Shown here: piece by piece, positions 1 to 6,919 of the stretch
Position numbering within the stretch: position 1 is the stretch's first letter
Layout: every line of letters starts with the position of its first letter
Source of the DNA: Flavobacteriales bacterium UBA3364
GTDB lineage: Bacteria; Bacteroidota; Bacteroidia; Flavobacteriales_F; PHOS-HE28
Length of the DNA: 7,537 nt
Direction: 5' to 3'
Assembly: GCA_002360495.1 (NCBI GenBank)
Contig: DEQO01000037.1
Location: 1-7,537 of the forward strand
The notes under the pieces: model-generated
What the model was told of the DNA's origin: nothing
Databases searched by the model: none
The model's input: only the letters and a program-made list of their open reading frames with translations
Translations under genes and position numbers: made by a program

Positions 1-50
1 GCAGCGTGATCCGCCGTCCGGGAGACGAGGGCCATCCCCAAGCCAAGTAA
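1..50 (+). CDS. 3' end of an upstream gene, possibly RNA polymerase omega-like subunit (rpoZ)
   Basis: Reading from base 3, a frame open from the window edge encodes SVIRRPGDEGHPQAK and stops with TAA at 48-50, 22 bases before the coaBC start. The end of the Bacteroidota omega-like (RpoZ/Rpb6-type) subunit usually has a short hydrophobic-aromatic patch followed by an R-N/R-P motif and a charged tail, and this fragment is compatible with that. rpoZ is also commonly found just upstream of coaBC in this phylum. Only 15 residues are visible, so the identification rests mostly on neighbourhood. The same bases could be non-coding. Confidence 0.4.
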   Translation, partial: SVIRRPGDEGHPQAK

Positions 51-72
51 TCAACGCGGCCGTCCCCGGCGG

Positions 73-1272
73 ATGGAACGTGTATTCCCACGCAAGGTGC
101 TGCTCGGTGTAACGGGCGGCATCGCTGCTTTCAAGGCCCCCCTGCTTGTCCGGGCCTTGGTGAAGGCTGGTGCCGAGGTGCAGGTGCTGATGACCCGCGC
201 TGCCCACGATTTCGTTACGCCGCTCACCTTGAGCACCCTGAGCGGAAGGCCGGTCCTCACCGAACTCATTTCGGGCGAGGGAACGTGGAACGACCACGTC
301 CATCTGGCGCGGTGGGCCGATGTTCTTTTGATCGCTCCGTTGACCGCCAACACGTTGAGCAAGTTGGCCCATGGCCAATGCGACGACCTGCTGCTTGCGT
401 GCTATCTCAGTGCCACATGCCCGATCTATGTGGCACCGGCCATGGACCTTGAGATGTACCGGGACAAGAGCACGCATGCCAACCTCGATCTGGTAAGCCA
501 ACGTGGGGTACGCATCATCGGTCCGGAAAGCGGTGAATTGGCCAGTGGGCTGAGCGGCGAAGGCCGGATGACCGAGCCGGAAGCCATCGTTGCTCGTCTC
601 CATGCCGATCTGGTGGGCAACAGCAAACTGAACGGCAAGCGCCTCTTGATCACGGCCGGGCCGACGCATGAGGCGATCGATCCCGTGCGGTACATCGGGA
701 ACCGATCAAGCGGGAAAATGGGGTTCGCTTTGGCGGAAGAAGCGGCCAGCAGGGGAGCCCAGGTGCAACTCGTGACCGGACCCGTGAGCCTGCGAACGGA
801 CCGCAGCGGTATTCAGCGTACCGATGTCTCCAGCGCTGCGGAAATGGCCACCGCATGCAAGGAACGCGCGCCACAGAGCGATGTGGTGATCATGAGCGCA
901 GCGGTTGCCGATTATCGCCCTGCAGCACCAGCGGAAAACAAGATCAAGAAGAAGGACGGTGCCTTGGACATCACCTTGGAAGCAACGGAGGATGTACTGG
1001 CGTGGATGGGAAGGAACAAGCCGAACGGCCAGTTGCTCGTGGGCTTTGCGTTGGAAACGAACGATGCCATGGCCAACGCCAAAGGAAAACTGGAACGGAA
1101 GAACCTGGACCTGATCGTGCTCAATACCCTTGCTGACGCTGGCGCGGGATTCGGACACGACACGAACAAGGTCACGATCATCGGAAAAGGCACGAAAGTT
1201 GACGCACTGCCGTTGATGAGCAAGGCCGACAACGCTCGCGCTATCTTGGACCACATCGAAACTTTGCTTTGA
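73..1272 (+). CDS. coaBC: Bifunctional phosphopantothenoylcysteine decarboxylase / phosphopantothenate-cysteine ligase (CoaBC, Dfp)
   Basis: Cytosolic enzyme for two steps of coenzyme A synthesis: 4'-phosphopantothenate is ligated to cysteine using a nucleotide triphosphate (CTP in known bacterial enzymes), then the product is decarboxylated to 4'-phosphopantetheine with FMN. The 399 residues match the family length. The N-terminal CoaC flavoprotein domain (about 1-185) has the FMN-binding GVTGGIAAFK at 12-21 and the catalytic His75 in NDHVHLARWAD. The C-terminal CoaB domain (about 187-399) has ITAGPTHEAIDPVRYI, NRSSGKMGF with Asn210, AAVADYRP at 276-283 and the AENKIKKK lysines around 290. 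At the E. coli positions Asn125 and Cys158 this protein has Asp125 (PAMD) and Ser158 (ELASGLSGEGRM). I recall both as usual for Bacteroidota, so they are not read as inactivation. The ATG at 73 is chosen because the FMN motif follows at the normal distance. No good Shine-Dalgarno is visible. The stop almost touches the next gene, indicating an operon. Confidence 0.97.
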   Translation: MERVFPRKVLLGVTGGIAAFKAPLLVRALVKAGAEVQVLMTRAAHDFVTPLTLSTLSGRPVLTELISGEGTWNDHVHLARWADVLLIAPLTANTLSKLAHGQCDDLLLACYLSATCPIYVAPAMDLEMYRDKSTHANLDLVSQRGVRIIGPESGELASGLSGEGRMTEPEAIVARLHADLVGNSKLNGKRLLITAGPTHEAIDPVRYIGNRSSGKMGFALAEEAASRGAQVQLVTGPVSLRTDRSGIQRTDVSSAAEMATACKERAPQSDVVIMSAAVADYRPAAPAENKIKKKDGALDITLEATEDVLAWMGRNKPNGQLLVGFALETNDAMANAKGKLERKNLDLIVLNTLADAGAGFGHDTNKVTIIGKGTKVDALPLMSKADNARAILDHIETLL

Positions 1273-1274
1273 AC

Positions 1275-2180
1275 ATGCGCCTACGCATTCTCGCGCTCCT
1301 GATCCTGGCCCGATCCCTGACCCCTTGCCTGGTGGCACAGGAATTCAACTGCCAGGTGAGCGTGATCGCCCCGCAGGTGGCAACGGCCCAACCGCAGGTG
1401 TTCAAGTCGTTGGAACTGGCCATCAAGGAGTTCTTCCAGAACAGGCGGTTCTCGAACCTGAACTACGCCCCTACGGAACGTATCGACATCAACCTCCTGC
1501 TCACCATCAACAGCCAGCCTGCGGCGGACCGTTTCGAAGGCACGTTGCAAGTGATATACGCCCGTCCGGTCTTCGGCACGGACTACAACACGCCGATCAT
1601 CGATCTGGTGGACAACAACATCCAGTTCAACTATTTGGAGAACACCCAGGTCGAATTCACCCCGGATAGGTTCACGAACAACCTCGCATCGGTGCTCGGG
1701 TTCTATGCCTACTTCATCCTGGGCATGGATGCCGACACATTCACCCCGACCGGTGGATCGCCGTTCTACACGCTGGCCCAACAGGTGGTGAACAATGCGC
1801 AGAACGCGTCGGAATCGGGATGGAAGGCATTCGAGGACCAACGCAACCGCTATTGGCTCCTGGACAACCAGGTGCAAGCCGTGTTCCGGCCCTTCAGGGA
1901 GATGCTGTACAATTACCACCGGCTCGGCATGGATACGATGACCGAGGACGCTATTGCTGCCCGTAAGACGATCGCCACGGCCATCGAAAAGCTGAAGACC
2001 GTCCACCAGGCGAAGCCTGCCAATTACAACCACCAGGTCTTCTTCAACGCCAAGTTCAACGAGTTGGTGGAGATCTTCAAACCGGCCGATGCAGCGGACA
2101 AAACGAAGGTCTTCAATACCCTGCAGATCCTGGATCCCGGCCACATCAGCCAGTACCAGAACATGATGCGCGGCTCCTAG
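1275..2180 (+). CDS. porD: DUF4835 family exported protein (PorD-like, type IX secretion associated)
   Basis: A 301-residue protein with a signal peptide: MRLR, then a hydrophobic stretch at about 5-20, with likely cleavage in CLVAQ-EF near residue 22. The rest is soluble and reads as a DUF4835 family member: EFNCQVSV at the mature start, QVFKSLELAIKEFF at 41-54, the ERIDINLLLTI strand, RPVFGTDYNTPIID at 97-110, LGFYAYFILGMDADTF at 141-156 and YHRLGMDTM at 214-222. The family is restricted to Bacteroidota and is annotated there as PorD of the type IX secretion system. Its biochemical role is not known to me, and a periplasmic or envelope location is inferred from the signal peptide. ATG 1275 lies 2 bases after the coaBC stop. 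A TTG at 1269 in the same frame would overlap that stop by 4 bases and add only two residues. Translational coupling to coaBC is likely either way. Ser301 directly precedes the stop. Confidence 0.88.
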   Translation: MRLRILALLILARSLTPCLVAQEFNCQVSVIAPQVATAQPQVFKSLELAIKEFFQNRRFSNLNYAPTERIDINLLLTINSQPAADRFEGTLQVIYARPVFGTDYNTPIIDLVDNNIQFNYLENTQVEFTPDRFTNNLASVLGFYAYFILGMDADTFTPTGGSPFYTLAQQVVNNAQNASESGWKAFEDQRNRYWLLDNQVQAVFRPFREMLYNYHRLGMDTMTEDAIAARKTIATAIEKLKTVHQAKPANYNHQVFFNAKFNELVEIFKPADAADKTKVFNTLQILDPGHISQYQNMMRGS

Positions 2181-2195
2181 TGGCCTTCGGCTACT
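2179..2195 (+). other. Small stem-loop overlapping the porD stop codon
   Basis: AGTGGCC and GGCTACT can pair (seven pairs, one of them a G-U wobble) around a three-base TTC loop. The left arm begins inside the TAG stop codon. No T-run follows, so it is not a classical terminator. It could slow or attenuate transcription into recN or protect the 3' end of the upstream message, but a hairpin this size can occur by chance in GC-rich DNA. The rest of the gap to recN (2196-2306) shows no convincing Bacteroidota promoter (TTG / TAnnTTTG). Confidence 0.2.
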
Positions 2196-2306
2196 GGACC
2201 TTGGCCGCTCACGTCGCGCTGGAATTCCGGTCGAACAGCCAAGAACAGAGAGCCGGCAGCGCATTCTCTCCCGACATTCGCTTCCTGGACCACTGTTCAG
2301 AGGACC

Positions 2307-3959
2307 ATGCTTCGTCGCCTTACCATCAGCAACTACCTGCTGATCGGGTCGTTGGAACTCGATCTCGACAGCGGACTTACGATCATCACCGGCGAGACCG
2401 GCAGCGGCAAGAGCATCCTGATCGGCGCCCTGGCCTTGGCCATGGGGGAGCGTGCCGAGTCAGGTGTGCAGCGCGACCCTGCCAAGCGTTGCGTGATAGA
2501 ACTCGAGGTCGATCACAAGGATATCGACCTCACGGCCTGGTTCGGATCTGCGGAGATCCCCATGGAACGTTCCACGATCCTTCGTCGCCAGATCGAGCCT
2601 GGTGGGCGTTCCCGCGCGTTCGTGAACGACACTCCCGTGAGGTTGGAAACGCTGCGCGAATTGGGCGAAAAGCTTGTTCACGTGCACAGCCAGCACCACA
2701 CATTGCTGTTGAACGACGCACGTTTCCAGTTGGGTCTTGTGGACCATGTGGCAAGCCAGCGGGCCGACGTGGTCGCCTATGCCGGGATCTACTCGGAATG
2801 GCGCAGCCTGATGTATCGACTTTCGGCCTTGCGTGAAGAGGGATCACGTGCAAATGGGGAGTTGGACTACCTGCGTTTCCAGTTGGAGGAGCTCGAGGAA
2901 GCACGTCTCCTCCCGGATGAACAACCCGCGATCGAACAGGAACTCGTCCGTGCCGAAAATGCCGAGGAACTCATCCAGGGTTTGCGGTCCGTGGAAGAGG
3001 GGATCGGCGGCGAAGCAGGCATTGTCGCCTTGGTCGGTCGTCTGCGTCAGGCCCTTGCGAAGCCCGCCAGGTTGGACACGGGGATCCATGCCATTCTGGA
3101 AAGGCTGAACAGTACGAACATCGAATTGAAGGACATCGGTGATGAAGCCGAACGCATCGCTGCGGGCATCAGCATCGATCCGGCCCGTGCAAGGCAACTG
3201 CGCGACCGCCTTGATCGGATCCTGCGTTTGCAGCAGAAGCACCGGGTCAAGACGGTCGAAGAACTCATCGCCATGCGGGAGGACCTGCGCACGCGGGTCG
3301 GTGGGATCGGCTCATTGAGCGGGCAGATCGCAACGCTCGAAGAAGAGGAAGGCAGGGCTCGGAAAACGGTATTGGACAGGGCGGAAGCATTGTCGCACGC
3401 GCGCATTGCGGCGTTGGAACCGTTGGCGAACAAGGTGGAAGGCATCCTCCAGGAGCTTGGTATGCCTCATGCCGTATTCCAGTTCGAGCACCGCACCGGA
3501 GACCCCGGCCCACAAGGCATCGATACCGTTCGCGCACTCTTCAGTGCGAACAAGGACAGGGTTCCATCTCCGTTGGACAAGGTGGCGTCCGGTGGCGAAC
3601 TCAGCCGCGTGATGCTGGCGCTGATCTCCCTCGCGGCGGATTCACAGGACCTTCCAACGGTGATCTTCGACGAGGTCGATACCGGTGTGAGTGGTGAGGT
3701 GGCGGACCGCGTCGGAAGCCTGATGGCGCGTATGGGCAAGGAGCGCCAGGTCATTGCCATCACCCACCTGCCGCAGATCGCCAGCAAGGCCGACATCCAT
3801 TTACTCGTGAGCAAGGAGCAAGGAGCGGAGGGCGCCACCACCATGATCCGGGCCTTGACCGCCGAAGAACGTGTGGAGGCGTTGGCGCAAATGCTGAGCG
3901 GCCGGAAGCTGACCAAGGCTGCGGTGCAGAATGCACGGGTGTTGCTGAAGGGGGGGTGA
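2307..3959 (+). CDS. recN: DNA repair protein RecN
   Basis: SMC-like ATPase acting early in repair of DNA double-strand breaks, where it helps hold broken DNA together before RecA-dependent recombination. The 550 residues match the family (E. coli 553). The N-terminal ATPase half has the Walker A loop GETGSGKS at 29-36, with the RecN-typical start LRRLTISNYLLI and the HSQHHT segment at 127-132. Residues about 160-380 are charged, helical and rich in Glu, Arg and Leu, as expected for the coiled-coil arms. The C-terminal half has the ABC signature ASGGELSR at 427-434, Walker B TVIFDEVDTG at 451-460 with Glu456, and the H-loop ITHLPQIA with His487. All catalytic motifs are intact, so it should be functional. 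The ATG at 2307 is preceded by AGAGGA at 2299-2304, which is Shine-Dalgarno-like but very close. It lies 126 bases after the PorD-like gene, on the same strand. No LexA-type box was recognised upstream. Confidence 0.97.
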   Translation: MLRRLTISNYLLIGSLELDLDSGLTIITGETGSGKSILIGALALAMGERAESGVQRDPAKRCVIELEVDHKDIDLTAWFGSAEIPMERSTILRRQIEPGGRSRAFVNDTPVRLETLRELGEKLVHVHSQHHTLLLNDARFQLGLVDHVASQRADVVAYAGIYSEWRSLMYRLSALREEGSRANGELDYLRFQLEELEEARLLPDEQPAIEQELVRAENAEELIQGLRSVEEGIGGEAGIVALVGRLRQALAKPARLDTGIHAILERLNSTNIELKDIGDEAERIAAGISIDPARARQLRDRLDRILRLQQKHRVKTVEELIAMREDLRTRVGGIGSLSGQIATLEEEEGRARKTVLDRAEALSHARIAALEPLANKVEGILQELGMPHAVFQFEHRTGDPGPQGIDTVRALFSANKDRVPSPLDKVASGGELSRVMLALISLAADSQDLPTVIFDEVDTGVSGEVADRVGSLMARMGKERQVIAITHLPQIASKADIHLLVSKEQGAEGATTMIRALTAEERVEALAQMLSGRKLTKAAVQNARVLLKGG

Positions 3960-3998
3960 CGGGCGGTCCAAAGGCCCGGGATCTTGGCCCGCTGATCC

Positions 3999-4015
3999 GT
4001 ACCCGCTAGCGGTAC
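3999..4015. other. Short inverted repeat in the convergent intergenic region
   Basis: GTACC and GGTAC flank CGCTAGC, giving a five-pair stem and a seven-base loop that itself contains the palindrome GCTAGC. It begins 40 bases after the recN stop. No T-rich tract follows on the plus strand, so a terminator role is doubtful. A second perfect palindrome, CGCGATCGCG, lies at 4029-4038. Both may be chance features of GC-rich DNA. Confidence 0.2.
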
Positions 4016-4114
4016 GCCTCTTCGAAAGCGCGATCGCGACCAACAAGGACCAGCACATCAATTCGCCGGTCCGGGCGTAACCCACTACGAAGGCTGAGCA
4101 AGTCCATCACAAAG

Positions 4115-4148
4115 CTTCCTTTCCGGGAGGACCGGACCGGCGGGGAAG
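4115..4148. terminator. Candidate bidirectional terminator hairpin between recN and the protease gene
   Basis: Arms CTTCCTTTCCGG (4115-4126) and CCGGCGGGGAAG (4137-4148) pair over 12 positions with two G-U wobbles and one mismatch on plus-strand RNA, closing a 10-base loop. On the minus strand the wobbles become mismatches, leaving stems of 5 and 4 pairs. The hairpin sits 3 bases beyond the stop of the minus-strand protease gene and between convergent genes, where terminators are expected. It lacks a strong T-run: plus-strand RNA continues TGATCAG and minus-strand RNA continues CTTTGTG. The call rests on position and pairing only. Confidence 0.35.
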
Positions 4149-4151
4149 TGA

Positions 4152-6848
4152 TCAGGGCAATTGCTGGGCCCTGATGTTCGTGGGGACGATACCCCCGATC
4201 CCGCTCAGGATGTAGTCGCGGTCGTTCGCAGCTCCGGTGTATTTCGTGATGCCGTCCAGGTTCACATCCTGAACGTCGTATCCCACCGCCGTATTGGTCG
4301 GCACGATACCGCCGATGCGTGAAAGGATCGCATCACGGTCGTTCCCGCTACCCGAATAGAGCAGGTTACCGTCCCGCACGCAATCGCCCGCCCAAAACAC
4401 CTGTGCGGTACCGATCGTCCGTCGGGCCTGGGTGCCATAGGTGGCCGTTGTACTGGATCGGAAGTCGACCGTTGCAGCCGTTGCGGTCAATGCGACCGGT
4501 GCCGCGGTCATTGCCCCGAGGTGGTTCCGGTGCCTTACCGCGACGTGATAACTCCCAGGGGCATACGCGAAAAGGACCGCCGATGTACCGTCCGTATCCA
4601 CGATGTCGCCGTCGCGTTGCAACAATGCCGAGCGCCTGGCGAGGACTGTGTAGGAGGGGGAACCTGAACGCAGTTCGAGCAGCACCCAATCCACGATCGC
4701 GTTGTTGCCTGTCGTGTTCAATACAGCTGTACTCACGGTCTCTCCGCCTGCATTGCCGAACCCGAGGCCGTTGTATGGTTCCTGGGCCGGAATGAGGCCG
4801 GCCCTGCGCAGGGAATCCGTCATCAATGACTGCCCGTTGATGTAAGGTCCCTCGAGAAAGACTTGGGCCGCTACGCGCAGCTGGTTCGGGGCGGTTGCAC
4901 AGAACTGGTTGGTGGAGGAGAAGGTGAACGAGGCTCCCGATGCAAGCACGGTGTTCTGTGCATTGCGAAGCGAGAACGCACCGTTCCCGTAACTGCAACA
5001 CATGCCGTCGCCAAATGAATCGCTCACCACCAACTGATGGCAACCTGCAGGAACGCAGATGGTGACGGCTGCCTGCGGATAGGCCCCATTGCTGGCGGCC
5101 TGTGCATAGGGTCCACCGCTGGCGACCACCGTTGTTCCGTTGAGGACCTGCCATGTGGTCTCGTCGCCGAACCGGTCAGTGGTCAAATTGAGGGTGACCG
5201 GAATGGTGCCGTGGACGGCAGCTGCGGTGGCCGTATTGTTGGCGGCGGTCTGGTCCGTGCCACCGTTGGGTGAGGTCACGGTGGCGGTGAATGTGCCGAT
5301 GCCCTCGGGTAGCGTAATGGTACCGATGGAAAGCGCGACCGTCGCGGTGCTCGCGAGGCTCCCGGTCCAAGGGATGGTCCCGGAGGGGCCGTTCGTCACG
5401 GACCAGTTCACCGTAAAGCTCGTCAAGGTACTGGTGCCACCGTTGCGAACGATGATCTGCGGCGTGCGTGAGGCGGAGCAGGAATTGCCCGTCGCACCTG
5501 TGATCGCATTGAGTTGGGCATCAAGGGCGACGGCCGGTGCGTTCGGGTCAAACCCGTTCACCGTGTTCCCACAAGTGCCCAGCCATGTCTGCAACGATGA
5601 ATTGGTGAAGCTCACGTTCAAACGGCCGAAATAGTCGTTCACATTGTTCGAGCAGTTCGCATCGCCGCCGTAGAGCTGGCCGATAAGCCGTTTGTTCTGG
5701 TCCCAAAGACCTGCGCCGGAAGAGCCCGGTTCCGTGGTGCCATCCTCCCACGTCGCGATGCGCCAACACGCTGCCCCACCGTAGGTAGCCTGCGTCGCGG
5801 GGTCGGTGTCGAAGCTGATCTTCTTCACATCACCATCGGGGTGGTGGATGCATGTCTGGCTGGTGGGCGTGGCGCCGCTCCGGTCCCAACCACTGTAGTA
5901 GACGTTATAGCTCGCTGGTGGGATGCTGTTCAATTGCAGCAGCCCCACATCACTGCCCGCGTTACGGGCCAACAACGTTGCACCGCTTATCGTCTGGTTC
6001 GTGGGCCCGTTCTGGTTCTGAGCGCAGGAAGGGCTGTTCCAGTTGAAGCGGAATACCCATGTGCTCACGTTCAGGTCCGTGGGAAGGCAATGGTTCGCCG
6101 TGAGGAAATACGGCGTGCCGTTCGATGAGCAATTGTTGATCAACGTGCCGCTGCACAGACCGTTTCCGCCAACAGTGATCATGGCCACGGACCGGATCTG
6201 GTCCCGCCAGCCATCCCCTTCGGGACAGATCACGTTATTGTTGCAGCTACCGGATGTTCCCAATGCCCTTGCGAACTTGAAGATGTCGCGGTAACCATGG
6301 GTGACCCGCCCGATCCGCAAGGCTCCCAACGGCCCGGTCGCCGGCACCTGATATTCGATGGTGATCTGCGAACCCTTCATGGCCTGGACCCCAAGTACGT
6401 GCTCCCCATGGTCGTTCTCCGTGGTGAACGCACCGATGTACTCCCCCCATGCATCGATCACGAAGACCTTCGCACCGGGTGCCGGTCTGAAATCATTGAA
6501 CTCGAAATTCACGCTCAATGCTCCGGGGCATACGATCCCCAAACGCCATAGTCGTGTTCCATCTTCCAATGTGGTCCATTCGCCCGAATTCGCCAGGTCC
6601 AGGTCCACACCATGGTTGTATCCGAAGCGATAGGGGATGGATTTGTCCAGATCGTTGATGAGATCCTGCACGGCCAGGGCCGCAACATCCACATCGGGCA
6701 TGCGCACACCGGCCGGTGCGGGCAGTGCTCGGGTGGCGCTAGGTGGTCGACCTCCGTGCGGGATCTGCGCAACAAGCGGGAATGCAAAAAGGACGATGGG
6801 GAAGAAGAGCGCTTTTCGCGCCGGGGTACTGAGTTGCATTTGGAGCAT
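4152..6848 (-). CDS. Exported lysyl-endopeptidase-type serine protease with C-terminal dockerin-like repeat module
   Basis: An 898-residue multidomain exported protease. Residues 1-28 are a signal peptide (STPARK, then FFPIVLFAFPLVA-Q). Residues about 48-190 form a propeptide containing RLWRLGI and ITIEYQVPA. The catalytic domain (about 197-428) resembles Achromobacter protease I: GTSGSC and CPEGDG at its start, His253 in TANHC, Asp300 in AGSD, Ser377 in TEPGSSGAG, and IHHP. Cys202/399, 208/275 and 232/254 match its three disulfides. Asp405 matches the lysine-specificity Asp225, while Trp169 and His210 are replaced by Tyr356 and Tyr393. Then follow a CARDB-like beta domain (about 437-546), a GDGMCC domain (548-653) and the C-terminal module (655-898) with two NDRD/IGG repeats. 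No usual type IX sorting domain follows. Other possible starts are ATG 6839 and GTG 6878; 6848 and 6839 both give a good signal peptide. The gene lies 71 bases downstream of a gene sharing the module and may be cotranscribed with it. Confidence 0.93.
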   Translation of the reverse strand: MLQMQLSTPARKALFFPIVLFAFPLVAQIPHGGRPPSATRALPAPAGVRMPDVDVAALAVQDLINDLDKSIPYRFGYNHGVDLDLANSGEWTTLEDGTRLWRLGIVCPGALSVNFEFNDFRPAPGAKVFVIDAWGEYIGAFTTENDHGEHVLGVQAMKGSQITIEYQVPATGPLGALRIGRVTHGYRDIFKFARALGTSGSCNNNVICPEGDGWRDQIRSVAMITVGGNGLCSGTLINNCSSNGTPYFLTANHCLPTDLNVSTWVFRFNWNSPSCAQNQNGPTNQTISGATLLARNAGSDVGLLQLNSIPPASYNVYYSGWDRSGATPTSQTCIHHPDGDVKKISFDTDPATQATYGGAACWRIATWEDGTTEPGSSGAGLWDQNKRLIGQLYGGDANCSNNVNDYFGRLNVSFTNSSLQTWLGTCGNTVNGFDPNAPAVALDAQLNAITGATGNSCSASRTPQIIVRNGGTSTLTSFTVNWSVTNGPSGTIPWTGSLASTATVALSIGTITLPEGIGTFTATVTSPNGGTDQTAANNTATAAAVHGTIPVTLNLTTDRFGDETTWQVLNGTTVVASGGPYAQAASNGAYPQAAVTICVPAGCHQLVVSDSFGDGMCCSYGNGAFSLRNAQNTVLASGASFTFSSTNQFCATAPNQLRVAAQVFLEGPYINGQSLMTDSLRRAGLIPAQEPYNGLGFGNAGGETVSTAVLNTTGNNAIVDWVLLELRSGSPSYTVLARRSALLQRDGDIVDTDGTSAVLFAYAPGSYHVAVRHRNHLGAMTAAPVALTATAATVDFRSSTTATYGTQARRTIGTAQVFWAGDCVRDGNLLYSGSGNDRDAILSRIGGIVPTNTAVGYDVQDVNLDGITKYTGAANDRDYILSGIGGIVPTNIRAQQLP
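4155..4754 (-). repeat. Duplicated C-terminal module, copy in the protease gene
   Basis: From NAGGETV to the C-terminus (IRAQQLP), the encoded ~200 residues align over their full length, almost without gaps, with the end of the neighbouring minus-strand gene (6923-7537). Shared blocks include NAIVDWVL-ELR, RSALLQRDGD, DGTS-VL, PG-YHVA-RHRNH-GAMT, TVDFR, NDRD-IL and IGGIVPT. More than half the residues look identical by eye, while the DNA differs at many third positions, so this is an old duplication of a protein module. Confidence 0.85.
4176..4388 (-). repeat. Tandem NDRD/IGG dockerin-like repeats in the protease
   Basis: There are two tandem units. Unit 1 (4278-4388) runs GDCVRDGNLLYSGSGNDRD, then AILSRIGGIVPTN. 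Unit 2 (4176-4268) runs DVNLDGITKYTGAANDRD, then YILSGIGGIVPTN. Each has a D-x-N-x-D-G-type loop followed about ten residues later by NDRD, an I-L-x-x-IGG helix-like stretch and PTN. Unit 2 matches a calcium-binding dockerin-like loop well. In unit 1 the Asn is replaced and a cysteine is present. Confidence 0.8.
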
Positions 6849-6919
6849 TCGAAGGACCAAAAAGACAGGTATCCGCACCGACCTAACGATGCCAGCTGTG
6901 GACGGAACGCAGCAAGGTA

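Noticed and set aside
706..1338. Antisense open frame (210 codons) opposite the end of coaBC
   Set aside because: It lies fully under the conserved CoaB domain and into the next gene, with no recognisable domain. It is a shadow of the strong codon bias.
1281..2264. Long antisense open frame (327 codons) opposite the PorD-like gene
   Set aside because: It is longer than the sense gene, but its product is a low-information Leu/Val/Arg/His-rich sequence typical of antisense shadows in GC-rich DNA. The sense strand has a signal peptide and family motifs.
2180..2836. Plus-strand frame spanning the recN leader and the start of recN
   Set aside because: It is out of frame with the Walker A region of RecN and has an Arg/His-rich composition with no domain.
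4029..4038. Perfect palindrome CGCGATCGCG
   Set aside because: It contains the common GCGATCGC octamer. It is a single copy in an intergenic region and no regulator can be linked to it.
4006..4110. Minus-strand mini-frame with an ATG at 4107 (GTG at 4110) and a stop at 4006, about 33 residues (MDLLSLRSGLRPDRR, then a hydrophobic stretch)
   Set aside because: It looks slightly protein-like, but an open stretch of this length is common by chance in GC-rich DNA. There is no ribosome site or recognised family, and it follows the protease stop. It could be the remnant of a decayed gene, which the sequence alone cannot show.
4366..5154. Second minus-strand frame of 262 codons inside the protease gene
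   Set aside because: It overlaps the conserved C-terminal module in another frame. Its product is Arg/Gly-rich without motifs, whereas the main frame aligns with the paralogue.
6849..6919. Possible promoter in the gap before the protease (TAATACCTTG near 6912-6922)
   Set aside because: It only loosely resembles the Bacteroidota TAnnTTTG element, overlaps the upstream stop codon and has no TTG at the right distance upstream.
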